45,989 bases of DNA from Deltaproteobacteria bacterium (GCA_030643245.1 DAOWME010000001.1:1-45989); one strand, 5' to 3'. Counted from the stretch's first letter, positions 1 to 7,969 are shown. The notes: generated by a model not told the origin, from the letters alone. Translations and numbers: made by a program.

Positions 1-82
1 CGCAAGGGGATCACCTAATAACCAATACCTGATAACGAATAACAAGTAACCATGTGGAGGCTGTTTGATAGATGGAAGATAT

Positions 83-295
83 ATGCTATTAACTACGGTG
101 TATCCGGGGCAAGAAGTTACGCTTGTTGATATAAATGGAGGAAGGGGGATAAGGGCGAGACTTGCCAGTATGGGTTTGATACCCGGAGTAAAGCTCAGTG
201 TGTTGCGCACCGGGCCAGGCCCGGTAATGGTCGCGGTGAGAAATACCAGGCTCGCCCTCGGCCATGGGATGGCCCATAAGATTATAGTGAAGTAA
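83..295 (+). CDS. feoA: FeoA-family ferrous iron transport protein
   Basis: Small SH3-like beta-barrel protein of the FeoA family, a cytoplasmic partner of the FeoB ferrous-iron transporter. The 70-residue product has the family pattern: an N-terminal PGQEV segment, a GG-x-G-x-R-x-R-L-x-x-M-G-L-I-PG core and a C-terminal R-L-A-L-G-x-G-M-A stretch. An in-frame TTG at 65, just after GGAGG (56-60), is an alternative start; I chose ATG at 83 because the FeoA fold begins there and GGAAG lies just upstream. No FeoB is in the window; it could lie to the left. The downstream Cys-rich FeoB-associated peptide (2154) and second FeoA-like protein (2842) support an iron-uptake context. The family assignment is secure; its exact partner is inferred. 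Confidence 0.9.
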   Translation: MLLTTVYPGQEVTLVDINGGRGIRARLASMGLIPGVKLSVLRTGPGPVMVAVRNTRLALGHGMAHKIIVK

Positions 296-339
296 AAATT
301 TTTGAGCTAAAAGTTAGATTGGCCTAATATTTCCCACAG

Positions 340-564
340 ATGAAAGGAAATGAAGAGATAATCAAGATGATCAATCAAAAACTTAGCGAAATCCGGTGCA
401 GGAAGTGTAACCGACTTTTAATGAAGGGCGATGTGCTGCAGATAGAGATCAAATGTCCTAAATGCGGGTATATGCAGAAGCTGCGAGCAGATGGGGTCTT
501 GGGGGAAAAAATCCGAGAACTGAGAGAAGGAAAATATCTAGTTTTGCCGGTATCTGACGGTTGA
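340..564 (+). CDS. Com-like small zinc-finger protein
   Basis: A 74-residue protein with two CxxC pairs: CRKC at about residues 20-23 and CPKC at about 39-42, the second within I-K-C-P-K-C-G-Y. This four-Cys knuckle resembles the Mu Com family (translational regulator fold) and other small zinc ribbons often found near metal-uptake genes. The ATG at 340 has a poor ribosome site; ATG at 367 (M-I-N-Q-K) follows an AG-rich stretch and may be the real start. The protein lies 45 bp after feoA on the same strand, so co-transcription is likely. The zinc-binding role is inferred from the Cys pairs; the cellular role is unknown. Confidence 0.65.
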   Translation: MKGNEEIIKMINQKLSEIRCRKCNRLLMKGDVLQIEIKCPKCGYMQKLRADGVLGEKIRELREGKYLVLPVSDG

Positions 565-574
565 ATAAACAGGG

Positions 575-691
575 CATAGGGCGAAAGGCTTAAGACTAGA
601 ACGGGAGAATCTAACCCTTATGCCTCTCAGGCAAATACAAGAACCCTCCGAGGGTCAGAGAAGAAAAGAGGCTTGCGAAGCCCGGCCTATG
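575..691 (+). ncRNA. Candidate structured RNA / riboswitch-like leader
   Basis: The segment between the zinc-finger gene and the porin folds on paper into a closed multi-stem RNA. CATAGG (575-580) pairs with CCTATG (686-691) as an outer stem. Inside are AGGCTTAAG (586-594) with CTTATGCCT (617-625, one mismatch), ACCCT-CCG-AGGGT (643-655) and GGCTT-GCG-AAGCC (670-682). The stretch CTCTCAGGCAAA (624-635) followed by GGGTCAGAG resembles the 3' half of a glycine-riboswitch aptamer, but the other conserved half is not obvious. It could be a riboswitch for the porin gene, a small RNA, or chance pairing. The ligand is unknown. Confidence 0.4.
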
Positions 692-692
692 G

Positions 693-722
693 AAGAATAA
701 TCGACTTGGCTTTTTTATTCTT
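693..722 (+). terminator. A/T-rich stem-loop with U run after the structured RNA
   Basis: AAGAATAA (693-700) is perfectly complementary to TTATTCTT (715-722), and a run of six T (711-716) overlaps the right arm. Placed straight after the structured RNA and before the porin gene, it could be an expression-platform terminator. The all-A/U stem is weak, so confidence is low. Confidence 0.25.
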
Positions 723-876
723 ATAAAGGGGAAGAGGTGAAAGGTTATATTATTTTCCCCGTGATGCGCAGTTTGCTAAGTTACAAAAGATTTAGAAGAC
801 AAAAATGGTCTGACGAAAAAGGTGAAAGAAGAATAGCTTTAATATAACCACTAAAATAGTAGGAAAGGAGTATGGA

Positions 877-2145
877 ATGACGACAATCAAGAGAAGTTTT
901 GTTATATTTGCAGTCACCCTCAGCCTGAGCATGTTAGCTGCGACACAAGTGGCCATGAGCCAGGAAATCTCCAACTACGAGCTGATGAAGGAAGTAACGA
1001 GATTGAAAGTAAAGACCGATCAGCTTGAAGCTCAGATCAAAGGGGAGATGCCGGGAGAATCAGGGGCAGGGGAAAAAGAGCATTATCACAGCGTCAAAAG
1101 CCTGGCTGATAGAGTCCGCAGGATTGAGGGTCAAGTGAAAGAGGGTGTGCTGGGAAACTGGGCCGACAGAATAGAACTGAGCGGGCTCATAGAGATCGAA
1201 GTCGGTTATGAGGACCTCGATTTTGACGATTCCGCCCAGTCTGATAAGGAATCGAGCGACATCGTCCTTGCAACGGTTGAGTTGGGCGTTGATGTTGATA
1301 TTGCGAAGCATGTCAAGGGCCACGTTCTCTTTCTATGGGAAGAAGACGACACAGAACCGGTTGACGTGGATGAGGGGATTATCACCATAGATGGAGAGGA
1401 TGTGGCGCCCGTTTACCTCAATGCAGGGAAAATGTATGTGCCTTTCGGAAATTTTGAAAGCCACTTCATCAGCGACCCGTTGACACTGGAGCTGGGAGAG
1501 ACAAGGGAGAGTGCTCTTAATCTCGGATTTGCGAATGAAATGTTTGACGTCTGTGTCGGCGCTTTCAACGGCGACATCGATGAGACAGGAGAAGACAACC
1601 ATGTGGAGACCTATTTTGTCGGCGCAACATTCACCCTTCCGGAAGGGACAGCGTCAGACCTTGGGTTGACGGCCGGAGCGTCCTACATATCCAATATCGC
1701 CGACAGTGACAGCCTCCAGGACGAGGATGGTGTTGGCCAGAAGGATGAGTCTGGCGCTAAGATCCAAGAGATCAAAGACTACGTGGGTGGAGCGAGTCTT
1801 TTTGTGAGTCTTTCTTTAATGGATCAATTCTTCTTGGAGGCCGAATATCTTGGGGCCACCGAGAGTTTTGAGGCCGGTGAATTAGGATTTGACGAGGGCG
1901 AGTCATGCAGGCCGAGTGCCTGGAATATTGAGCTTGCCTATGCAGCCGCCGAGAACCTTGAGTTTGGGGTCAAGTATGAGGGCAGTGATGATTGCGGGGA
2001 TTTTCTTCCGGAAAGCCAGTATGGCGCTATCGTAAGCTACAGTCTTTTTGAGAACACCTCACTTGCGCTTGAATATCTCTATGGGGAATTCGAGAATGAC
2101 GATGAGAGGAACTTGATCACCTGCCAGCTCGGCATAGAATTCTGA
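877..2145 (+). CDS. Outer-membrane porin, LbtU-like family
   Basis: A 422-residue exported beta-barrel. It starts after AAGGAG with a signal peptide (cleavage near A-M-S-Q, about residue 29). A coiled-coil segment follows (about 30-80, with MKEVTRLKVKTDQLEAQIKG-type heptads). From about residue 95 come alternating strands with many Asp/Glu residues, ending in the typical outer-membrane C-terminal strand (...QLGIEF, terminal Phe). The layout, coiled coil then acidic barrel with L-N-A-G-K-M-Y-V-P-F-G and an F-I-S-D-P-L-T-L motif, matches LbtU-type siderophore porins and related barrels. Flanking feo-type genes and the ferrosome-like operon suggest a role in iron or metal entry, but the substrate is not visible in sequence. 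Confidence 0.75.
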   Translation: MTTIKRSFVIFAVTLSLSMLAATQVAMSQEISNYELMKEVTRLKVKTDQLEAQIKGEMPGESGAGEKEHYHSVKSLADRVRRIEGQVKEGVLGNWADRIELSGLIEIEVGYEDLDFDDSAQSDKESSDIVLATVELGVDVDIAKHVKGHVLFLWEEDDTEPVDVDEGIITIDGEDVAPVYLNAGKMYVPFGNFESHFISDPLTLELGETRESALNLGFANEMFDVCVGAFNGDIDETGEDNHVETYFVGATFTLPEGTASDLGLTAGASYISNIADSDSLQDEDGVGQKDESGAKIQEIKDYVGGASLFVSLSLMDQFFLEAEYLGATESFEAGELGFDEGESCRPSAWNIELAYAAAENLEFGVKYEGSDDCGDFLPESQYGAIVSYSLFENTSLALEYLYGEFENDDERNLITCQLGIEF

Positions 2146-2153
2146 TCATTAAG

Positions 2154-2339
2154 ATGATTGCCGTTGTTTTATTGCCGGCTGCCGGGTATCTCTTTCACAA
2201 ATACTATTTGGCTTTCACAAAGAAGGAGACAGGGTGTGGCTGCGTATACTGTAGCACCAAGACCGGAGAGGGGAACTGCTCCTGCCTGTCACTTACTGTG
2301 AACAATGGAATGGAACAAATACCAGATGACAAAGAATGA
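2154..2339 (+). CDS. FeoB-associated Cys-rich membrane peptide
   Basis: A 61-residue peptide starting 8 bp after the porin stop. It has one N-terminal membrane helix (about residues 2-17) and then a cluster of five cysteines (CGCVYCSTKTGEGNCSC). This is the layout of the FeoB-associated Cys-rich membrane proteins, which sit beside feoAB and are thought to assist iron(II) transport or maturation. It lacks their most typical CxxC spacing, so the family match is by layout. The position between the porin and a zinc-ribbon protein supports an iron context. Confidence 0.6.
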   Translation: MIAVVLLPAAGYLFHKYYLAFTKKETGCGCVYCSTKTGEGNCSCLSLTVNNGMEQIPDDKE

Positions 2340-2346
2340 ATGCAGG

Positions 2347-2372
2347 ATGTGGTGGGCGCAGCCCACCCCACA
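2347..2372 (+). other. GC-rich stem-loop
   Basis: TGTGGTGGGC pairs across a short GCA loop with GCCCACCCCACA (one bulge). It lies between the Cys-rich peptide and the zinc-ribbon gene and has no U tract, so it is more likely an RNA-processing or stability hairpin, or a repeat remnant, than an intrinsic terminator. Confidence 0.4.
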
Positions 2373-2401
2373 TACTTCGTCCTAAGGAGTGAGGTTATAT
2401 A

Positions 2402-2683
2402 ATGCCGAATCGTGATGGAACAGGGCCACCTGGAAAAGGAAAGGGCATGGTGGGACAGGGCATGGGTGTGTTAGAGGACCAGTGTCCTGAATGTGGGGAG
2501 GAAAGGCTTCATAATCTAGACTCCGGCCGGAGGGCAAAAGAGGTCGGCTGGGGAGTCGGAGCAGGCCCCGGGGGATTCTGCGTATGCCTAAAGTGCAACA
2601 AAGAAGTTAAGCATATTACGGGTACGCCGTGCAGTGAAATGAAATGCCCTGATTGCGGCGCGCCGATGGCACGGAAACTTTAA
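2402..2683 (+). CDS. Small zinc-ribbon protein with DUF5320-like N-terminus
   Basis: A 93-residue soluble protein. The start M-P-N-R-D-G-T-G-P-P-G followed by G-x-G-x-G runs resembles the DUF5320-type N-terminus found beside nitrogenase-accessory and iron-sulfur genes. The rest carries three Cys pairs: CPEC (about 28-31), CLKC (about 61-64) and CPDC (about 80-83, in C-P-D-C-G-A-P-M), plus another Cys at about 76. It probably binds zinc or an iron-sulfur cluster. It follows the Cys-rich peptide after 62 bp and a stem-loop. No function can be assigned beyond metal binding. Confidence 0.65.
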   Translation: MPNRDGTGPPGKGKGMVGQGMGVLEDQCPECGEERLHNLDSGRRAKEVGWGVGAGPGGFCVCLKCNKEVKHITGTPCSEMKCPDCGAPMARKL

Positions 2684-2813
2684 GAAGAAAAGAGACCTTA
2701 TAGACTTCGGGAAAACCGGAAAGTTAGCTGGTTCAACCCTAAATAGCCCAGTATAAAGTTGTTCGCTGTGGCTAAATTAACTAATAAAATCAGCATGTTG
2801 TCTCAAAATAAAC

Positions 2814-2840
2814 TTGACAAAATATCGGGGGGGGTATACG
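2814..2840 (+). promoter_or_regulatory. Candidate promoter with a G8 tract in the spacer
   Basis: TTGACA (2814-2819) and TATACG (2835-2840) are separated by 15 bp, eight of which are an unbroken G run (2827-2834). It precedes the ferrosome-like operon after a 157-bp gap. Transcription from it would start near 2847, downstream of the ATG at 2842, so either the first gene uses a later start or this is not the main promoter. Changes in G-tract length would change the spacer. Confidence 0.35.
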
Positions 2841-2841
2841 A

Positions 2842-3141
2842 ATGAGATGCAACGATTACCAAAGAATCTGTGGAGGGGATATTGGGAATGAGAAAGATTT
2901 CCCTTCGGGGTTTTTTCTTCCGCTGGCCTTTGTTCCTCGGGAGACAAAAAAGGTTAAAGTTGTTCGCCTTCTTGGTTCATCTGACACAGATGATTGGCCC
3001 TTGGGCCTTGAGGTGTCTATCGGGGAGGTGTTTCGCTTGTTACGACAGGCTGCAACCGGAGGATGGACCGTAGAGACAGGTGGTGCGAATTTTACTATTA
3101 GCGCCGAGTTGGCCAGGAAGTTGTTGGTGCAAACACTATGA
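2842..3141 (+). CDS. Diverged FeoA-like protein, first gene of the ferrosome-like operon
   Basis: A 99-residue ORF whose part from about residue 27 (F-L-P-L-A-F-V-P) to the end fits the FeoA beta-barrel pattern: a VVRLLG strand, a central G-L-E-V segment, then a last strand and a helix A-E-L-A-R-K-L-L-V. The usual glycine-rich FeoA core is eroded. The first about 25 residues are not conserved-looking. A strong GGAGGGG at 2872-2878 suggests initiation further in, perhaps at the ATT at 2881 in this frame; the ATG at 2888 is in another frame. Its stop overlaps the next ATG (ATGA, 3138-3141), so it is translationally coupled to the metal ATPase. It is a plausible regulator or partner of that ATPase; this is inference. 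Confidence 0.6.
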   Translation: MRCNDYQRICGGDIGNEKDFPSGFFLPLAFVPRETKKVKVVRLLGSSDTDDWPLGLEVSIGEVFRLLRQAATGGWTVETGGANFTISAELARKLLVQTL

Positions 3142-5390
3142 AAAAGGACATCCAAAAATCTATCAAAGTCCTCCATAGCATTCCAGGCAGGATGCGGCTG
3201 AAGGTGAAATCCGTCCGATCTTCCCATGAACGGGCTTATATCATTGAACACTTTGTATCGAAGCATTCTCCGGTTATAAAGGTGGAAGCACGCCCAATTA
3301 CCGGTAGCGTGATACTTTTTTATGATCCCGAGAGAGCGGACCCTGATGCTATAATCGACCTTCTCCGGAAGGCATTAACCGTAAGCATGGATACCCCCCT
3401 TTCACTTTCGTCATCAAGTAACCCGGCATGTGGCCTCGATTGCAAAGTTTGCCATCCAGTAACTTCATCCATAGAGAATAAATCTCTCTTGGGCAGACTG
3501 GTAGAGGTGCTGGCGCTCACCGCCTTTATGGTTTATTCTTTTATAAGAAACTTTATTTTCAAATCCCCCTTTTCCCAGGGGCCGTTCACCATTATGGCCG
3601 GTTTAGCTGTTGTGGCAGCCATCCCCCTCTTTCGCCATGCACTGGATGATTTGCAACGAGGGAAGAGCATGAGCCTGTTCCCATTTCTAGCCTCCACCTG
3701 TGTCCTCGCTCTCTTTCTGGGCGAGACAATGACAGCGCTGGAAGTGATCTGGATTTTGCGGGTGGGGATGCTCTTAGAGGATTATGTAGCTGAGCGGTCC
3801 CGTAAGGCCATAAGCGAAATCCTTCAGGTGGCCGCAAAGGACACTTATGTTCTAATAGATGGGATAGAGGTTGAGATACCCGTGGACGAGGTCAAGGAGG
3901 GAGATATATTGGCCGTCCATACCGGAGAAAAAATCCCGGTGGATGGTGTTGTGCTGAGAGGGGAGGCCATGGTGGATGAGGCCCATATCACAGGACGGGT
4001 CGAGCCTCAGATACGCAAGGCCAAAGATCGGGCCTTTGCAGGGACCATCGTCCAGGAGGGAGTAATATTCATCCGGGCGGAAAAGGTGGGAGATGATACC
4101 TATCTTTGCCGTATCCTTCATCTTGTTGAGGATTCGCTGGCCAATCGCGCGCCTGTAGAGAAACAGGCAGACATCCTGGCGGCCCGGCTTTTTCGACTCG
4201 GGGTCTTTGCTACGTTAGCTGTTCTCCTGTTAACAGCGGACCCTCTACGGGCCTTCACAGTTATGCTCGTCATGGCCTGCCCGTGCGCTACTGTGCTTGC
4301 CGCTTCAACTGCCGTGACCGCGGCTTTAGCCAATGCCGCGCGTAACCATATACTCGTGAAGGGAGGTCTTCACCTGGAGAGGGTGGGGAAGGCAGACTGT
4401 TTCTGCTTTGATAAGACAGGGACTATTACCGCAGAGATTCCCCAAGTGATAGAGGTAATCCCACGGGCGCCAAAACAGACCGAAGCCCATGTACTCGCGT
4501 TGGCTGCCGTAGCTGAGATGCACAATGAGCACCCTATGGCCAAGGCCGTGGTCAATGCCTCCAGCAGCTATGGTATTACACCGGAGCCCCACGCGGTCTG
4601 TGAATTTGTATTGGGACGGGGGGTTAAGGCCATGATGGATGGAAATATGATCCTTGTGGGGAACACCAGGTTCCTGGAGGAGGAAGGTGTCAGCACCGCA
4701 TATTATAAAGGCAAGGCTGATAAAAATATATCTGCCGGGCATACGGTCCTCTTTGTGGCCAGGAACAAGAAGCTTCAGGGGATGATAGTTGTGGCCAACA
4801 CAATAAGGCCCAATGCCAGGGCCGTGCTGGACTGGCTTAGAAAGGATGGCGTATCCGCCCTCTATCTTGGGACCGGGGATACGGAATCCGTGGCAAAGTT
4901 CATTTCCGATACCCTCGGTTTTGACGGCTATCGATCCGACCTGATGCCAGAAGATAAGTCCGAATATATTGAAAGGCTTGAGGATGACGGTATGTCTGTG
5001 GTTATGATCGGCGATGGCGTGAATGACGCATTGGCCCTCTCAAAGGCCGGCGTGGGCATTGCCATGGGAGCTGGTGGCGCTGAAGTGGCGATTGAGGCGT
5101 CGGACATTGCCCTGGTGGACAGCGAACTGGAACGAATTGTGAACCTGCGACAGCTCAGCCACAAGACGCTTGGGGTTATCGAAGAGAACTACTACCTCGC
5201 AGTCTCTACCAATATCATCGGTGTGTTAATGGGGGCGCTGGGATGGCTGACCCCTATAATGGCAGGGGGGCTTCATATTGTTCATACCCTTGGAATACTT
5301 ATGAACTCAAGTCGTCTCGTTGTATGGGAAGCCCCGGGATTAAAGGAGAAGGAATTAAGCGGAGTTAATCTCAATGATAAAGACGGATAA
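3138..5390 (+). CDS. P1B-type metal ATPase (FezB-like) with TGR in place of TGE
   Basis: A 750-residue P-type ATPase. An HMA_2-like N-terminal domain carries I-P-G-R-M-R-L-K (residues 15-22). A Cys cluster C98/C102/C105/H106 follows, then membrane helices, the actuator domain, the transmembrane metal motif CPC (381-383), the phosphorylated D425 in DKTGT, an HP motif in N-E-H-P-M-A-K, the T-G-D motif and the hinge GDGVNDA. The actuator reads H-I-T-G-R-V-E-P: the Glu needed for dephosphorylation in TGE is Arg287. The N-terminal P-G-R-x-R-L domain and gene context fit the P1B-6 ATPases (FezB) of ferrosome clusters, which load iron into a membrane compartment. It overlaps the next gene by 17 bp. 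It could be catalytically crippled and act as a partner of the second ATPase. Confidence 0.85.
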   Translation: MKKDIQKSIKVLHSIPGRMRLKVKSVRSSHERAYIIEHFVSKHSPVIKVEARPITGSVILFYDPERADPDAIIDLLRKALTVSMDTPLSLSSSSNPACGLDCKVCHPVTSSIENKSLLGRLVEVLALTAFMVYSFIRNFIFKSPFSQGPFTIMAGLAVVAAIPLFRHALDDLQRGKSMSLFPFLASTCVLALFLGETMTALEVIWILRVGMLLEDYVAERSRKAISEILQVAAKDTYVLIDGIEVEIPVDEVKEGDILAVHTGEKIPVDGVVLRGEAMVDEAHITGRVEPQIRKAKDRAFAGTIVQEGVIFIRAEKVGDDTYLCRILHLVEDSLANRAPVEKQADILAARLFRLGVFATLAVLLLTADPLRAFTVMLVMACPCATVLAASTAVTAALANAARNHILVKGGLHLERVGKADCFCFDKTGTITAEIPQVIEVIPRAPKQTEAHVLALAAVAEMHNEHPMAKAVVNASSSYGITPEPHAVCEFVLGRGVKAMMDGNMILVGNTRFLEEEGVSTAYYKGKADKNISAGHTVLFVARNKKLQGMIVVANTIRPNARAVLDWLRKDGVSALYLGTGDTESVAKFISDTLGFDGYRSDLMPEDKSEYIERLEDDGMSVVMIGDGVNDALALSKAGVGIAMGAGGAEVAIEASDIALVDSELERIVNLRQLSHKTLGVIEENYYLAVSTNIIGVLMGALGWLTPIMAGGLHIVHTLGILMNSSRLVVWEAPGLKEKELSGVNLNDKDG

Positions 5391-5733
5391 AATAGATGAA
5401 GATAAATTGATCGAAGGTCTCCTTAGAATAGCGTCAAATATAAAGATTGCGCATCATATCCCCGGAAGGATCAGGCTAAAGGCCTCTCTTTCAGGACTTA
5501 ATAGTGTTCAGGAAATAGATATTAAAAAGATAGTGGGTTCTATCCCCGGAATTCTCAGTGTGCGAATCAATCCGTTTGGCATGTCGGCAATCATCGAATA
5601 CGATCAGGAGCAACTTCCATGTGACCTATGGGTGAGTCTTGGCGAGGTGGGTAAGAGGCCTGAAATTGCTGCCCGGGTTGTGGAGCGTCTGCAGACATTG
5701 TTTTCCGATAGAAGAAGATATGAACAGTTTTAA
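5374..5733 (+). CDS. Free-standing HMA_2-like domain protein
   Basis: A 119-residue soluble protein with the same fold signature as the N-terminus of the preceding ATPase: A-H-H-I-P-G-R-I-R-L-K-A at about residues 26-37, then an I-P-G-I-L-S-V-R strand and an I-I-E-Y-D strand as in beta-alpha-beta-beta-alpha-beta metal-associated domains. It lacks the classical CxxC of copper chaperones; the repeated PGR-I-R motif replaces it. It overlaps the upstream ATPase by 17 bp and the downstream one by 14 bp, so the three genes are translated as a block. Likely a partner or chaperone for the two ATPases; HMA-type proteins are reported in ferrosome clusters. Its metal is not evident. Confidence 0.75.
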   Translation: MIKTDKIDEDKLIEGLLRIASNIKIAHHIPGRIRLKASLSGLNSVQEIDIKKIVGSIPGILSVRINPFGMSAIIEYDQEQLPCDLWVSLGEVGKRPEIAARVVERLQTLFSDRRRYEQF

Positions 5734-7969
5734 AATAGCCCACAGCCTTCCCTGGCGGACCAGATTGGTGGTGCCCTCTTTAGTTGGGGAAAGGGACGCT
5801 GCCCGGAAAGTAGCTGATGCCCTCTCTGAGATCCCCAGGATTTCCATGGCGGATGTACGTCCCGGAACCGGTTCCATTATCATTACCCATGAAGAAGGCT
5901 CCCTGAACCTTGAAGCTGTCAGGTCTGTGCTGGAAAGGGAAATACCTGTATACGAAAGGGGGAATACCGCTTTTGAATATAGCTGCTGCAGGGCGCCCCT
6001 GTCCCGGGCAGAAAACAGGCAGACACACGTGCCCGGATGGGTCCTTGCAATAACCGGCATCTACCTGGCTATCATGTGGTGTGGTCGCCTCATTTTTGGA
6101 AGATCGATGTCCCCTCGCGTCTTTTCTCTCCGAAGGATATTCGGTGTTCCTGCTTTAGTGGCCGTAGGGCTGAGTCTTCCCATCTTGAGAGATGGTCTTA
6201 GAGATTTGATGGAAAGATGGCGCCCCAATATGGATCTCTTAATCGTAAGTGCTTCATATCTCTCCATTTTAATGGGGGAGCCTGTTACAGCCATGGTAGT
6301 GCTCTGGCTGGTAAATCTATCCGAATGGTTGGAGGAAAAGACCCAGGAGAGAACCAGGAAAGCCATCAGGTCCATGCTTCGCCAGGAAGTGCGGGAAGCC
6401 TGGATAGTCAGAGACGGAGTGGAGCTTGAAATTAAAGTCTCAGAGCTGTCCGTGGGGGATATACTCAGCCTTAGATTCGGCAGCGCAGTCCCCGCGGATG
6501 GCACGGTTCAAGATGGCGAAGCCCTGGTGGATGAGTCCGCCATGACCGGCGAAGCCCTGCCGGTTTTCAAGACCTCAGGCGATCAAGTCCTTGCCGGAAC
6601 CACGGTGGAAATGGGGCATATCTTTTTACATGTCGACTCCGTAGGTGAAGAAACCCGCCTGGCAGCTATCATCCGTCTCATTGAAGAGGGAGAGGCCTCA
6701 AAGGCCCCGATCCAGCTTTCAGCCGAACGTTTCAGTGACGCAGTGGTTCCTGTCTCATTATTTCTTGCCCTTGCTGTCTTCTTTTTCACAAGGAACCTTC
6801 AACGGGCCATTGCAATGCTGATTATCGCGTGTCCTTGCGGCATTGGTCTTTCAACCCCAACGGCGCTGACTGCAGCCCTTGGTAATGCGGCCCGCAGGGG
6901 TGTTCTCATCAAAGGGGGACGAAACCTGGAGACCGCAGGCAAGGTAAATACCCTCGTCTTTGATAAGACCGGCACACTGACATCAGGCACCCCCAGGGTC
7001 TCACGAGTGATCACCCTGGACGATGATTACGAACCAATCCAAATCCTTCAACTGGCAGCCAGTTCCCAGATGCACTGGAAGCATCCCATGACCATTGCCG
7101 TTCTTGAGAAGGTCGGGGAAATAGAGATCGAAATCCCGCCCCATGAAGAGACTGAATTTATTATAGGACATGGGGTCCGGGCAAAGATCAACGGGAATGA
7201 AATTCTCGTGGGGAGCCACCACTTCATGGAGGATTATGAGGTGGACCATGAGGTCGGTCATGATGAGGAAAAGAGGATACTTGAAAAAGGAGAAAGTGTG
7301 CTCTTTGTGGCCTCCAACGGAAAGCTCATCGGACTTATAGGCGTGGAGGACCGGGTGAAGGATAATACAGCAATTGCTTTGCTGAGGCTGAAGGACCTCG
7401 GTGTCCGACATATTGTTATGCTCACCGGAGATCATAAGCGGAACGCAATGGCCATTGCCAGAGACCTGCCCATTGATGAGATCCAGTGGTCCCAGTCTCC
7501 CGAAGATAAGGCTGCGTGGATTGCACAATGGAAGGAACGCAACCCCGGCGACCTTGTAGCCATGGTTGGAGACGGAATAAATGATACCCCTGCCTTTTCC
7601 CGTGCAGATCTCAGTCTTGCCATGGGAGACACGGGTGCGGATGTGGCCATGGAACACGCGGCTATTGTGCTGCGCCGGGGTGATCTGGAGCTCGTAGCCG
7701 AGGCAATAGATCTCGGGCAGGCGACCCTTTCAACGATTTCTCAGAATTACAGTCTCTCCGTTGGCCTGAACCTGGCAGGCGTAGTACTGGCGGCTTTTGG
7801 TTGGCTTTCTCCTCTTGCAGGGGCATTTTTTCATAACCTTATCACCGTGGCAGTAGTAAGCAATTCAACAAAACTTCTCTTTTACAGTCCCGAATCTTCT
7901 CCCTCGGCCGGCGAAAATTCACAGGCCGTGGAAGAAAGTGAAGTGAGCATGGGATCAACCAAACCTTAA
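5720..7969 (+). CDS. P1B-type metal ATPase (FezB-like), catalytically complete
   Basis: A 749-residue P-type ATPase. I chose ATG 5720, preceded by GAAGAAG, over an in-frame start at 5639 because the HMA_2-like domain begins there. The usual PGR-x-R-L motif is S-L-P-W-R-T-R-L in this copy. Catalytic motifs are intact: TGE (276-278), CPC (371-373), D415 in DKTGTLT, K-H-P-M, T-G-D-H and GDGINDT. The last helix pair carries G-W-L-S-P-L-A-G-A-F-F-H-N, as in CtpC/FezB-like pumps. It probably moves iron(II) or another divalent metal across the membrane enclosing a ferrosome; metal and direction are inferred. It is followed after 10 bp, with a perfect AAGGAGG, by the Gly/Pro-rich protein. Confidence 0.88.
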   Translation: MNSFKIAHSLPWRTRLVVPSLVGERDAARKVADALSEIPRISMADVRPGTGSIIITHEEGSLNLEAVRSVLEREIPVYERGNTAFEYSCCRAPLSRAENRQTHVPGWVLAITGIYLAIMWCGRLIFGRSMSPRVFSLRRIFGVPALVAVGLSLPILRDGLRDLMERWRPNMDLLIVSASYLSILMGEPVTAMVVLWLVNLSEWLEEKTQERTRKAIRSMLRQEVREAWIVRDGVELEIKVSELSVGDILSLRFGSAVPADGTVQDGEALVDESAMTGEALPVFKTSGDQVLAGTTVEMGHIFLHVDSVGEETRLAAIIRLIEEGEASKAPIQLSAERFSDAVVPVSLFLALAVFFFTRNLQRAIAMLIIACPCGIGLSTPTALTAALGNAARRGVLIKGGRNLETAGKVNTLVFDKTGTLTSGTPRVSRVITLDDDYEPIQILQLAASSQMHWKHPMTIAVLEKVGEIEIEIPPHEETEFIIGHGVRAKINGNEILVGSHHFMEDYEVDHEVGHDEEKRILEKGESVLFVASNGKLIGLIGVEDRVKDNTAIALLRLKDLGVRHIVMLTGDHKRNAMAIARDLPIDEIQWSQSPEDKAAWIAQWKERNPGDLVAMVGDGINDTPAFSRADLSLAMGDTGADVAMEHAAIVLRRGDLELVAEAIDLGQATLSTISQNYSLSVGLNLAGVVLAAFGWLSPLAGAFFHNLITVAVVSNSTKLLFYSPESSPSAGENSQAVEESEVSMGSTKP

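Noticed and set aside
575..691. Full glycine riboswitch
   Set aside because: Only the CTCTCAGGCAAA-like half fits; the other conserved part is missing, and the downstream gene is a porin.
5639..5719. Longer N-terminus for the second ATPase
   Set aside because: The 27 extra residues overlap the HMA_2-like gene, have no family likeness, and ATG 5720 has its own GAAGAAG site.
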